A stretch of DNA of 64,000 bases from Ohtaekwangia sp035628875 (GTDB taxonomy: Bacteria > Bacteroidota > Bacteroidia > Cytophagales > Cyclobacteriaceae), in NCBI GenBank assembly GCA_035628875.1, contig DASPIZ010000064.1:1-64000 (forward strand), written 5' to 3'. Below the pieces are notes generated by a model, which did no database searches, was not told where the DNA came from, and worked only from the letters and a program-made list of their open reading frames with translations. Made by a program: the position numbers and the translations under genes. Shown piece by piece: positions 44,629 to 52,972 of this stretch; position 1 is the stretch's first letter; each line of letters begins with the position of its first letter.

Positions 44629-47600
44629 TTAAAATGTGATATCTAAACCGAATCCGTAAAAGATCAACGTTGGATACGCACGTGCGCTGTTCGCGCGGCC
44701 GTCATTTTCAAGACTACTGTCGAATTCCGTAAGTTCAGGATCTACAAACCCCACCTTTGAAAAAGTAAGCAGGTTTTGGCCGGACACATATGCTCTTACC
44801 TTTTTCATTCCAGCTTTTTCGGCAATGTGTGCAGGCAGCGTATATCCGAGCTGAACATTTTTTACTCTCAGGTAAGCGCCATCAAATAAATACATGTCAG
44901 AGCCCCTGCGAAAATTATTAGTATTCGACTGACTGCCATTATCGGCAAGGCGAGGATAACGCGCATCCGGATTCTGAGGTGTCCAGAAGTCGAGCTGGTG
45001 CTGATACATGGTCATGCCGTAGTTAAAGTGGAATGGCTCTACCGTTTCACCGCGGATCATCATCGTTCTTTTGCCAACCCCCTGAAGCAGGATGCCCAAG
45101 TCAAACCCTTTATAAGCGACCCGATAGTTGAAGCCGAACGTGTATCTTGGGAAAGGATTTCCGAATACTACTTTGTCATCGTCATCGATTACACCATCAT
45201 CATTGACATCAACATAGCGATTATCGCCGGGCTGAACGGTTAGTCCATCAGGTACTGCTGCGCCTTCAATTTCTTCCATCGATTGAAAGTAGCCGTCGCG
45301 TTGCAGGCCTACGTACGATTGATATGGATATCCTTCTTTTAGAAGAACCTGCAGCTCTTCCACGCCTCTTAAGATTTCGTCGCCTTCAAAATAAACCACC
45401 TCATTTTGACTATCACCAATGTTAAAAGAGATATTATGTGTAAGCAATTCTCCGTTATGCGCGTAGGTGGCAACAAATTCCCACCCTCTCGATCTAACTT
45501 TTGCGGCGTTGTAATCAGGAAGGTCAGTACCGAAAAGACCAGGCACAACGGGTGGAATAAGAATGCCTGTGGTTACTTTATTAAAATAATCTGCGGAGAC
45601 GGTGAGCGCGCCATTAAAAAAGCCCAGGTCTGCTCCAACATTGAACGTCGCCGCTTCCTCCCAATGGATGTCTGGATTAGCGAATTCGTACCCTGTACCT
45701 GCCACAGTAGCATTGTTGAAACCATACGCATTTTCAAAAGAGAAGAAGGTAGTTTGATATTGATAGTCGTCAACATTCTGATTTCCTAAGACACCGTATG
45801 ACGCACGGAGCTTAAAGCTACCGACACGTTCAGCATACTGATTGAAAAAATCTTCCTCCGAAATACGGTAGGCCGCGGAGACAGATGGAAAGAAACTCCA
45901 GCGATTGTCCTCTCTGAACTTTGAGGACCCGTCGTAACGGAAGCTGAGCTCGGTAAATATCTTATCATTATAAGCATAGGACGCGCGCCCGAAAACTGAA
46001 TTCAGGTTATTTTCAAAAGCCTCCTGATTCGATGTGTAAGAACGTGGTTCGATGATGGTCTCGGACGTCGGCGTGCCCAAATCCGGGTCGGTATGCAACA
46101 AATATATCCCCGTACCGCGCTTTTCGTGGTGCTCATTTGCTGCGCCGAGGAGTACCTTTACATCGTGCGCTTCATTAAAGGTTCTTGTATACTCAAACAA
46201 TAGTTGCGAGTTAAGGTCGAGTGTTTTGCTTGACTCATCAATTGTATTTCTATCTGCGCCATAAACACCTTGCGGATAAAAATCAACCTCCATCGTACGC
46301 GCAAACTGATGATTGGAAAATAAGTTGGCTCCGAAAACTCCGCGAACTTTCAGAAAATCGGTTACTTCCAGTTCTCCCGAAACAGTAGCAGAAATATTAT
46401 CGTCATCATATTTTCGGAACCCCCCTTTTTCCAGAATGCCCAATGAATTGAATTGCTGAAGCACATCATTGGTGAGAAAGCGTCCAAGCGAGTCTTTCTG
46501 CGCGTAGATCAAAGGTACACGACCCGCGTCGACCATCAAGGTAGAGGTACTGGATGAATGGTCTGTTACTTGGCGACGCATGTATGATAACATCGTTGAA
46601 AGGTTCAAGCGCCCGATTTGATTGGTCATGTTCAACCGGAAATTATAGCGTTCCAGCCCTTTCTGGGGACCGACGAAATTACTACCCTGGTTCATGTAAC
46701 CAAATGAAGTGTAATAGGATGAATTCTTACCCCCTCCAGATACAGACAGGTTATGATTGTTTTGCCATGCTGGTTTTATGATCTCATCTACAAACCACTC
46801 TTCATCGCCGTTCTCCCGGAATTGCCTGATCTGTTCTGGTGTGTATATTGCAGATGTTTTTCCGGCATTGCGTGCTGACTCATTTCGGAGCATCGCATTT
46901 TCATAGCCACTCACTGGTTTCAAAAAAAAGTGTGGTGCATTTACACCAGCCAGTCCGTTATAGGTAACGCTTGGTCTGCCGTCCAATGTTCCTTTCTTAG
47001 TCGTGATAAGAACGACTCCATTGTTTGACCGTGAACCATAGATTGCAGCTGTTCCTGCGTCTTTCAGAATAGAGATGCTTTCTATATCGGAGGGATTCAA
47101 GTTGTTGATGTCACCACCAATGATCCCATCGATCACAATGAGTGGACTGTTGTTATTAAGCGTACTAATACCACGAATATTCAAGTTGATTCCAGCGCCA
47201 GGCTCGGAGTTTGGTCGCTGTACGATCAGGTTAGGTGAAACACCTTGCAATGCGTCGGTGAGGTTCACAACAGGTCGACCACTGAGTTGCTCCTGCGTTA
47301 CCTGATCGACCGCACCTGTCACGCTTGTTTTTGTCTGAGTACCATATCCAACGACCACAATCTCGCTCATCATACTAACATCTTCGGTCATGTTGATATC
47401 GATTACGCTACGACCTTCTATGCTTACTTCCTCCGTTAGAAAGCCTACGAAAGAGAAAATCACTGTGCCGCTCTCCTGACCCTCAGGCACGTTAAGGGCA
47501 TAGTTACCATCACTGTCAGTTGCAGTACCAACATTTGTACCTTTGATGAGTACGGTCACGCCTGCCAGTGGTGCGCCTGTATTATCGACAACCTGGCCCG

Positions 47601-47736
47601 TTATGGTTGGAGCTTGAAATGTAGAAGCTGAAACTCGTGAGGCAACTGCCTCCGTCAACGAGGCAATGACGATAAAAAAAGAACCTATTAATAACTTCGA
47701 CATTAAAGTCGGTCTCGGTATAAGTTTAAATTTCAT
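44629..47736 (-). CDS. SusC-like TonB-dependent mannan oligosaccharide transporter
   Basis: Outer-membrane channel of about 1035 residues heading the mannan operon. I chose the ATG at 47736 (MKFKLIPRPTLMSKLLIGSFF), which gives a signal peptide ending near VSAS; the TTG extension to 47781 adds 15 residues. A carboxypeptidase-regulatory-like domain (TITGQVVDNTG, GVTVLIKGTNVGT) is followed by TonB box IVVVGYGTQTKTSVTGAV. The plug (LIVIDGIIGGDINNLNP, TAAIYGSRSNNGVVLITTKKG) and a barrel ending YGFGLDITF complete it. Twin palindromic operators lie about 330 bp upstream. Confidence 0.93.
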   Translation of the reverse strand: MKFKLIPRPTLMSKLLIGSFFIVIASLTEAVASRVSASTFQAPTITGQVVDNTGAPLAGVTVLIKGTNVGTATDSDGNYALNVPEGQESGTVIFSFVGFLTEEVSIEGRSVIDINMTEDVSMMSEIVVVGYGTQTKTSVTGAVDQVTQEQLSGRPVVNLTDALQGVSPNLIVQRPNSEPGAGINLNIRGISTLNNNSPLIVIDGIIGGDINNLNPSDIESISILKDAGTAAIYGSRSNNGVVLITTKKGTLDGRPSVTYNGLAGVNAPHFFLKPVSGYENAMLRNESARNAGKTSAIYTPEQIRQFRENGDEEWFVDEIIKPAWQNNHNLSVSGGGKNSSYYTSFGYMNQGSNFVGPQKGLERYNFRLNMTNQIGRLNLSTMLSYMRRQVTDHSSSTSTLMVDAGRVPLIYAQKDSLGRFLTNDVLQQFNSLGILEKGGFRKYDDDNISATVSGELEVTDFLKVRGVFGANLFSNHQFARTMEVDFYPQGVYGADRNTIDESSKTLDLNSQLLFEYTRTFNEAHDVKVLLGAANEHHEKRGTGIYLLHTDPDLGTPTSETIIEPRSYTSNQEAFENNLNSVFGRASYAYNDKIFTELSFRYDGSSKFREDNRWSFFPSVSAAYRISEEDFFNQYAERVGSFKLRASYGVLGNQNVDDYQYQTTFFSFENAYGFNNATVAGTGYEFANPDIHWEEAATFNVGADLGFFNGALTVSADYFNKVTTGILIPPVVPGLFGTDLPDYNAAKVRSRGWEFVATYAHNGELLTHNISFNIGDSQNEVVYFEGDEILRGVEELQVLLKEGYPYQSYVGLQRDGYFQSMEEIEGAAVPDGLTVQPGDNRYVDVNDDGVIDDDDKVVFGNPFPRYTFGFNYRVAYKGFDLGILLQGVGKRTMMIRGETVEPFHFNYGMTMYQHQLDFWTPQNPDARYPRLADNGSQSNTNNFRRGSDMYLFDGAYLRVKNVQLGYTLPAHIAEKAGMKKVRAYVSGQNLLTFSKVGFVDPELTEFDSSLENDGRANSARAYPTLIFYGFGLDITF

Positions 47737-48065
47737 ACGCTTGGGTTTAAATTGAAATACGACATCTGGGAAATCCCACAAACATTTATCCTGAGTTATT
47801 GCAGCAAACTCCTAACAAGAGAAGACGCGACGCCAGCATACCAGGAATGTTTACGCGATAGGATTAAGATGTGTCCTTTCGGTTGGCTTGGATAGGAAGA
47901 ATTGTTTTCATTGGGTGGTGTTGTTAGTGAAAAATATTAATACTCATTCAACCTTTGCATCAAAGACTGGATCAACAGCCAGATCGCAAACGATTGAATA
48001 TTTCTTTAAGGAAAAAGCCTAAAATGGCGCGAATTCGTTAGAAAAACGCCAAAGCCGGCTGATTA

Positions 48066-48079
48066 CTAAATCGATTTAG
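48066..48079. promoter_or_regulatory. LacI-type operator, copy 1
   Basis: Perfect 14-bp palindrome CTAAATCGATTTAG with the central CG step typical of LacI-family operators. With flanks it reads ACTAAATCGATTTAGC on the plus strand. It lies just past the end of a LacI-family gene and upstream of the mannan susC. Confidence 0.8.
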
Positions 48080-48097
48080 CACATATAAAAACGTTTG

Positions 48098-48111
48098 CTA
48101 AATCGATTTAG
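48098..48111. promoter_or_regulatory. LacI-type operator, copy 2
   Basis: Second perfect copy of CTAAATCGATTTAG; its 16-base flanked form ACTAAATCGATTTAGC is on the minus strand, so the copies face each other. Centres are 32 bp apart, about three helical turns, placing two repressor dimers on the same DNA face. Together with copy 1 it should control the mannan operon. Confidence 0.8.
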
Positions 48112-48189
48112 TGAAATACACATATTTATTCTTATCAGTCAACTAAAAAGAAAGATTTTTTTGGTTGGGGACCCCGAAAGTCCGTCAGG

Positions 48190-49218
48190 TTAATTTCTAC
48201 GCCGGGTAGAGTCGCGGACAATAAGGTCAGCCTTCAGGTTTAATTTCGAAAGCGACGTTATCCCGGAAGGTGTTGAAGAATCGAGTTGCTCTAACAGTAT
48301 TTTAATCAACTGGCGGGAAATTTCTTCGATCGGCTGGGCTATCGCCGTGATAGAGGGAGAGTACAAACCAAATATTTCGTGATCGTCAAACGAAACCACC
48401 CCCATTTTTTCTGCTATATTAATATTGAGCGCTTTTAACGCAGCCAGTCCGCGAACGCCGAGATAGTTGGTTCCAAACATGATCGCATCCATCTGCGGAT
48501 TGCGTTCAATAAATTGCGCGATGGCCCGTACCATCTCACTGTAGTCATCGCTAAAAGAAACTTCCTCTACCAGAGGTTCTTTGCGAAACTTCTCCTGCGC
48601 TTTCATATACCCATTAAGTCTTTCCTGCATCTGCGTCTGTATGGATTCAATGGTAACGAAACCGATGTTACTGAATCCCTGATCGTACAAATGAATTGTG
48701 GCATCATAGACCGCGTTGTAATTATCAATGACCACATAATTGGTTTCCAGTCCCGGGAAATAACGGTCAAATAGAACTACCGGTAGATTGTTCTTCAACA
48801 GAATAGCAACATCTTCCTCCACCCCTTCCGCCGGCGTAATAATATATCCGTCGACCTTCCGCTCGCGGAACATGCGGATCAACTCTTTCGTTTTATCGAC
48901 TTTGTTCTCCGTGCTGCAATACAGTATGCGATAACCGTGTTTATACGCATTCTCTTCAATGAGACGCGCCGTCCCGGAAAAGAACGGGTTTGATATATCC
49001 TCGACAATCAGACCGATTACATTCGTCTTTCCTGTACGCAAACTCTTTGCCAACGCATCAGGTTTATAGCCCAACTCCTCGATGAGCATGGTCACCTCTT
49101 TTGTAACACTCTCGCTGATCCGCTTCTCTTTCGCTTTCCCGTTAAGGATAAATGAAACGGTTGTTATAGAAACGCCGAGCTTTTTTGCAATGTCACTTAT
49201 TACTACCTTCTTTTTCAC
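48190..49218 (-). CDS. LacI family transcriptional regulator
   Basis: Cytoplasmic DNA-binding regulator of 342 residues. The helix-turn-helix ISDIAKKLGVSITTVSFILNGKAKEKRIS is followed by the hinge YKPDALAKSLRTGKTNVIGLIVEDISNPFF and a periplasmic-binding-like effector domain (DGYIITPAEG, VVLFDRYFPGLETNYVVIDN, VVSFDDHEIFGLYSPSITAIAQP). No ATG precedes the HTH; GTG at 49218 is preferred over TTG at 49227. It lies directly upstream of twin perfect operators and the mannan operon, so it most likely senses a mannose-related sugar and controls that operon. This differs from typical Bacteroides mannan loci run by hybrid two-component systems. Confidence 0.9.
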   Translation of the reverse strand: MKKKVVISDIAKKLGVSITTVSFILNGKAKEKRISESVTKEVTMLIEELGYKPDALAKSLRTGKTNVIGLIVEDISNPFFSGTARLIEENAYKHGYRILYCSTENKVDKTKELIRMFRERKVDGYIITPAEGVEEDVAILLKNNLPVVLFDRYFPGLETNYVVIDNYNAVYDATIHLYDQGFSNIGFVTIESIQTQMQERLNGYMKAQEKFRKEPLVEEVSFSDDYSEMVRAIAQFIERNPQMDAIMFGTNYLGVRGLAALKALNINIAEKMGVVSFDDHEIFGLYSPSITAIAQPIEEISRQLIKILLEQLDSSTPSGITSLSKLNLKADLIVRDSTRRRN

Positions 49219-49303
49219 ATTGGTCAAGTCAGGCTCGAATATAATGGATTATCGCAGAACAAGCGTTACGTGGCGGCACGATATGAAACAATGACAGCTT
49301 GTG

Positions 49304-49311
49304 CAAAATTA
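49304..49311 (-). promoter_or_regulatory. Candidate -7 element of the lacI-type gene
   Basis: The minus strand reads TAATTTTG, an exact TAnnTTTG match, 85 bp before the GTG start. No -33 TTTG was found at the consensus distance. Confidence 0.35.
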
Positions 49312-49377
49312 CGGATCATCGGTCAATTACATTGATCCTGCGGGAATGTCCCTCTTATCATTTAACTCAACTTCGAT

Positions 49378-50505
49378 TTACATCAATGTAAACTCTGGTA
49401 AATGCAATATCTTACCACCTTGCTTAGCCGATTCGTGCGCAAGAATACCAACACACGTAATGTTTGCCGATTGTGTAGCGTTTGGATAGGGTTGACATTT
49501 TTCGACAAGTGCAGCCAGAAACTCATTTACGAGGTGTGGATGTGATCCCCCGTGCCCCGCACCCTGTGTAAACGAAAGATGCTGGTGTTCATCAGCGTCG
49601 TATACACCCTGCGTTGTAAATCGCTGGATGGGTTCAGGTAATAATTTTGCATAATCAGGACTTTCCACTTCTTCCGGAATTTCCGGCTCTGGCTTTTTCG
49701 CGGTATGAACAACCAGGGGCTTGCCCTCGATCAAAGGCCATTCAACAGATTTCTCTGAACCATACACCTCAAAGCTCTCACGATATTGGCGAGCAACATC
49801 GAACAGCGAACGATATACATGGGCACTAACATCACTGTTTCGCAATTTGATGTGCGTTGTCTCTACGGCGTAAGGAGAATTGTAGTGTTTATGTAGCTCT
49901 TCACGGATAGTACCTGATCCGAAACATGAAACATACTCTGCCTCGCCGCGCATAAGCCCAAGTACTGGTCCGACACAATGTGTTGCGTAATACATGGGAG
50001 GCAAACCTGGCCAATAGTTAGGCCAGCCATCCATGTCTTGTTGGTGACTCGCTTTTAGAAATTGAACTTTACCGAGCTCACCGTTATCATAAAGTTCTTT
50101 CATGAAAAGAAACTCCCTGGCGTACACAACAGTTTCCATCATCATGTACGTAAGTCCTTTTTCTTTCGTTAATCTTACAATCTCTTCACACTCTTCGAGG
50201 GTAGTCGCCATTGGTACTGTACAGGCTACGTGCTTACCGGCCTTTAATGCTTTGATTGATTGAATGCCGTGGTCAGGAATTGGTGTATTGATATGTACAG
50301 CATCAATTTCAGGATCGTTCAACAGGTCATCGTAGTTAACATACCTTTTCTTTATGTCGAAGGCATTACCAATGTCATCCAGTTTAGTTTGTGTCCGCTG
50401 ACAGATAGCCACCAGGTTGGCGTTTGGATGTTTTTTATAGATGGGGATAAATTCGGCACCAAAGCCTAATCCGATAATGGCTACATTGATTTTTTTGTTA
50501 CTCAT
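49378..50505 (-). CDS. Gfo/Idh/MocA family oxidoreductase
   Basis: A 375-residue NAD(P)-dependent sugar or cyclitol oxidoreductase, probably cytoplasmic. The Rossmann motif is GLGFGAEF (residues 12-19), with VAICQRTQTK at the second strand. The family's EKPxA active-site motif is replaced by CTVPMAT (about 94-100), so the usual catalytic Lys is missing. The C-terminal half has YATHCVGPVLGL and GHGGSHPHLVNEFLAAL, which could supply His ligands or acid-base groups. It begins 4 bp after the isomerase-like gene and closes the operon. Substrate unknown; a keto-sugar or inosose is likely from the context. Confidence 0.85.
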   Translation of the reverse strand: MSNKKINVAIIGLGFGAEFIPIYKKHPNANLVAICQRTQTKLDDIGNAFDIKKRYVNYDDLLNDPEIDAVHINTPIPDHGIQSIKALKAGKHVACTVPMATTLEECEEIVRLTKEKGLTYMMMETVVYAREFLFMKELYDNGELGKVQFLKASHQQDMDGWPNYWPGLPPMYYATHCVGPVLGLMRGEAEYVSCFGSGTIREELHKHYNSPYAVETTHIKLRNSDVSAHVYRSLFDVARQYRESFEVYGSEKSVEWPLIEGKPLVVHTAKKPEPEIPEEVESPDYAKLLPEPIQRFTTQGVYDADEHQHLSFTQGAGHGGSHPHLVNEFLAALVEKCQPYPNATQSANITCVGILAHESAKQGGKILHLPEFTLM

Positions 50506-50509
50506 ACCG

Positions 50510-51370
50510 TTAATCGTTTAATAATTTTTTAAGAAAGGCAATTCCATCCGTTGCAAACTTGTCCTGACTGGAAGCCAGGTTTTTCCAGATACAGACTGCA
50601 CCTGCCAAAGATTTTATTTCAGGGGTAAAACTTTCAATTGAAACAATACCCTTATAGTTTACATTTTCTAATCCCTTTTTGAAAGCATGCCATGGTGTTT
50701 GACCGCTACCGGGTGTTCCCCGGTAATTTTCTGACACCTGGACGTGTATGAGTTTATCACCGGCATGCGTTATGGCTTTTTCAAGATCCATTTCTTCAAT
50801 GGCCATGTGAAAACCATCCAATAAAACTTTGGCTGCCGGATGATTGACATCTTTGATCAAACGCATGACGTCTTCGGCGGTATTAATTAAATCAGATTCA
50901 AATCTATTGAGCGGTTCGAGTGCTACTTCCAGACCGTGTTGATTAGCGGATTGACACACTTTATAAATGTTAGTTACCGCCCTGTCCCATTCGATCTTTC
51001 GTTGCTCATTAGAAACCATCCTCGCTTTGCCTACAGCAGAATACATGGGGCCTGCAAAAAATTTTGCATCCCAGGCGTTACACAAGCGAAAGCAAGCTTC
51101 GATATACCGAAAGCATGAGGCATGAATAGCAGGGTCATCGTGTGTGAGATCGCGATCCGGTCCAAAAGCACCACAGACCACCGCTTTAAGACCATTGGCC
51201 TTTAACGCTTCACTTACCTTTACCGCATCGATTTGTTCAGGATACTCGACAGGTATTTCTACAACATCATATCCAAACGATTTAATTTTCGAAAAAAGGG
51301 ATACCGTATCCGTTGTAAAAGGAGAAGTCCATAACCAGGTACTTACACCGTATTGTATTTGTAAATTCAC
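50510..51370 (-). CDS. Sugar phosphate isomerase/epimerase-like TIM barrel
   Basis: A 286-residue protein of the xylose-isomerase-like TIM barrel superfamily (PF01261), close to D-psicose/tagatose 3-epimerases. Metal ligands are visible: Glu in ALEPLNRFES (about 151), Asp in VLLDGFHM (about 184), His in KLIHVQVSEN and Glu in GIVSIESFTPE. The start is GTG at 51370. Members catalyse epimerisation, isomerisation or lyase reactions on keto-sugars. It sits between the MFS transporter and the oxidoreductase, so the three probably import and convert one sugar. Confidence 0.85.
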   Translation of the reverse strand: MNLQIQYGVSTWLWTSPFTTDTVSLFSKIKSFGYDVVEIPVEYPEQIDAVKVSEALKANGLKAVVCGAFGPDRDLTHDDPAIHASCFRYIEACFRLCNAWDAKFFAGPMYSAVGKARMVSNEQRKIEWDRAVTNIYKVCQSANQHGLEVALEPLNRFESDLINTAEDVMRLIKDVNHPAAKVLLDGFHMAIEEMDLEKAITHAGDKLIHVQVSENYRGTPGSGQTPWHAFKKGLENVNYKGIVSIESFTPEIKSLAGAVCIWKNLASSQDKFATDGIAFLKKLLND

Positions 51371-51384
51371 TAATCGCAGGTTTG

Positions 51385-52935
51385 TTATTCGACTGAAGCT
51401 ACATTTTTGTCCTGGGGGAGTAACACAACTTTATATCCGCCTTTTAACCGGAAGTAGAGCATGAGAATCAAATAACAGATCAACATACCGATGGGAAATA
51501 TCGCAATGGTTTTTAAAGCTTCTTTCTTTGCATTCTCCTGAATCGTAACCACCGTTTTATGCTCTGCCTCGTCGGCTTCGGAGAGTTTCGCTACATCCAG
51601 TGCATTGTAATCACCAAAAATGCTTTGCCGGCTTTCCGTGACGTATGCACTGTGCAGACTGGTTTTGTTTGCCTGATCATAAGCATACAGGTTCTTATCT
51701 ATTGCTTTATCCTGTACAAAGCCCAGGATAACAGCACCTATGACGCCCGCGCCAATCATGCCGACACCACCAGTGATGTTCAAGGTTAGGGCACCGCCTT
51801 TCGGAAATCGCTCTGCGACTACACCCAGCATCGTGGGCCAGAAGAAAGTTTTACCCAGACCAAAAATCGTGGCTGCTACCAATACCATAATACCGTTCGA
51901 TCCTGATAACAGGAATAATCCGATAGCAGCAACTATCGAACACACGGCCAGTAAACCCAATGGAGAAATCCGGTGAATAATATTTCCCGCAAATAATCTT
52001 AACACAGCCATAATCGCTGAGGTATACACTAAAATCCACCCTGCCTGTAATCCAATCGCTTCCATTTCAGGAGCCATCAGATCCGATATCCAACTATCGG
52101 TTCCCAGCTCTGTGGTAGCCAATGGAATCATGATCAGCAGCATAATGATAAACAACGGTTGCCCTATGCTTCTAACGATCAATCCAAAAATCGAAACTAT
52201 AGAAAGCGTAACGATAACATTGGTTAACGTTGACCACTCAAATACTACACCCAATTGAAAGATAATAAGCGCAACAATAATTAATGCACCCCCTACACCA
52301 ACTTCTTTTAACATCTCCAGGTAGGACACGCCGGCTTTGACTCTTTCATTTACAGGAAAACGCAACCGAAACATCATTATTCCATAACCAATTGCCGGGA
52401 GCAGGATCAGAATCACTTTCAAACGCCAATCCGTTTCTGAACCCATCGTTAAGGCCAGTATACCTCCGAACACTAATCCAGCTGGCCATCCCGCGTGAAG
52501 CATATTAAGCCATTTCGATTTTTCTCTCGGAAACATACTTGCAACCACGGGATTCACAACAGCTTCTACTGTTCCGTTGCCTAAGGCCATAATGAAGGTA
52601 GCTACATATAATGTAGTATAACCATTGGCAAAAAAGGTAAGTATCGCAGAGGCAATGTGACAAACGAAAGCAAAGATGATGGAGTTTTTATATCCAACGC
52701 GGTCAATGATAAGGCTGAATAGAACAATGCTTATCGCGAATGGCCATAGCCCCACACCCGCGATCTCTCCGATCTGTGTGTTGGTCAGATTAAATTCATT
52801 GCCCCATTGCGGAAGTGTTAATGCCCGTAAAATAAAACCAAACGAAGTCGTGGTCAGCGCAACGAAACAAGCCCAGAATAACTTTTTATCCGGAACATCG
52901 CTTCCTGTAGCGGGGGTTGAAACAGTTTCTTTCAT
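51385..52935 (-). CDS. MFS sugar transporter with C-terminal periplasmic or cytoplasmic insert
   Basis: A 516-residue inner-membrane transporter with about 12 helices in two halves. MFS marks include IGEIAGVGLWPFAISIVLFSLIIDRVGYKN (loop 2-3 region) and MFPREKSKWLNMLHAGWPAGLV. An extra hydrophilic segment of about 65 residues (AIDKNLYAYDQ to AKKEALK, about 415-480) precedes the last helix. It is not typical of the superfamily, though it is known in some Bacteroidota sugar permeases. It lies 38 bp downstream of the ThuA-azurin fusion gene and probably imports that protein's product or substrate. Confidence 0.88.
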   Translation of the reverse strand: MKETVSTPATGSDVPDKKLFWACFVALTTTSFGFILRALTLPQWGNEFNLTNTQIGEIAGVGLWPFAISIVLFSLIIDRVGYKNSIIFAFVCHIASAILTFFANGYTTLYVATFIMALGNGTVEAVVNPVVASMFPREKSKWLNMLHAGWPAGLVFGGILALTMGSETDWRLKVILILLPAIGYGIMMFRLRFPVNERVKAGVSYLEMLKEVGVGGALIIVALIIFQLGVVFEWSTLTNVIVTLSIVSIFGLIVRSIGQPLFIIMLLIMIPLATTELGTDSWISDLMAPEMEAIGLQAGWILVYTSAIMAVLRLFAGNIIHRISPLGLLAVCSIVAAIGLFLLSGSNGIMVLVAATIFGLGKTFFWPTMLGVVAERFPKGGALTLNITGGVGMIGAGVIGAVILGFVQDKAIDKNLYAYDQANKTSLHSAYVTESRQSIFGDYNALDVAKLSEADEAEHKTVVTIQENAKKEALKTIAIFPIGMLICYLILMLYFRLKGGYKVVLLPQDKNVASVE

Positions 52936-52972
52936 AATGAACGCTTTTGAATCAGGTATTTAACTTCCTTAA

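Larger units (their letters stand above)
47737..48189. other. Regulatory region between lacI-type gene and mannan operon
   Basis: This 453-bp region contains the two palindromic operators (48066-48111). The remaining 320 bp toward susC would be a long leader. No TAnnTTTG element was found on the minus strand. No small gene is supported. Confidence 0.45.
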
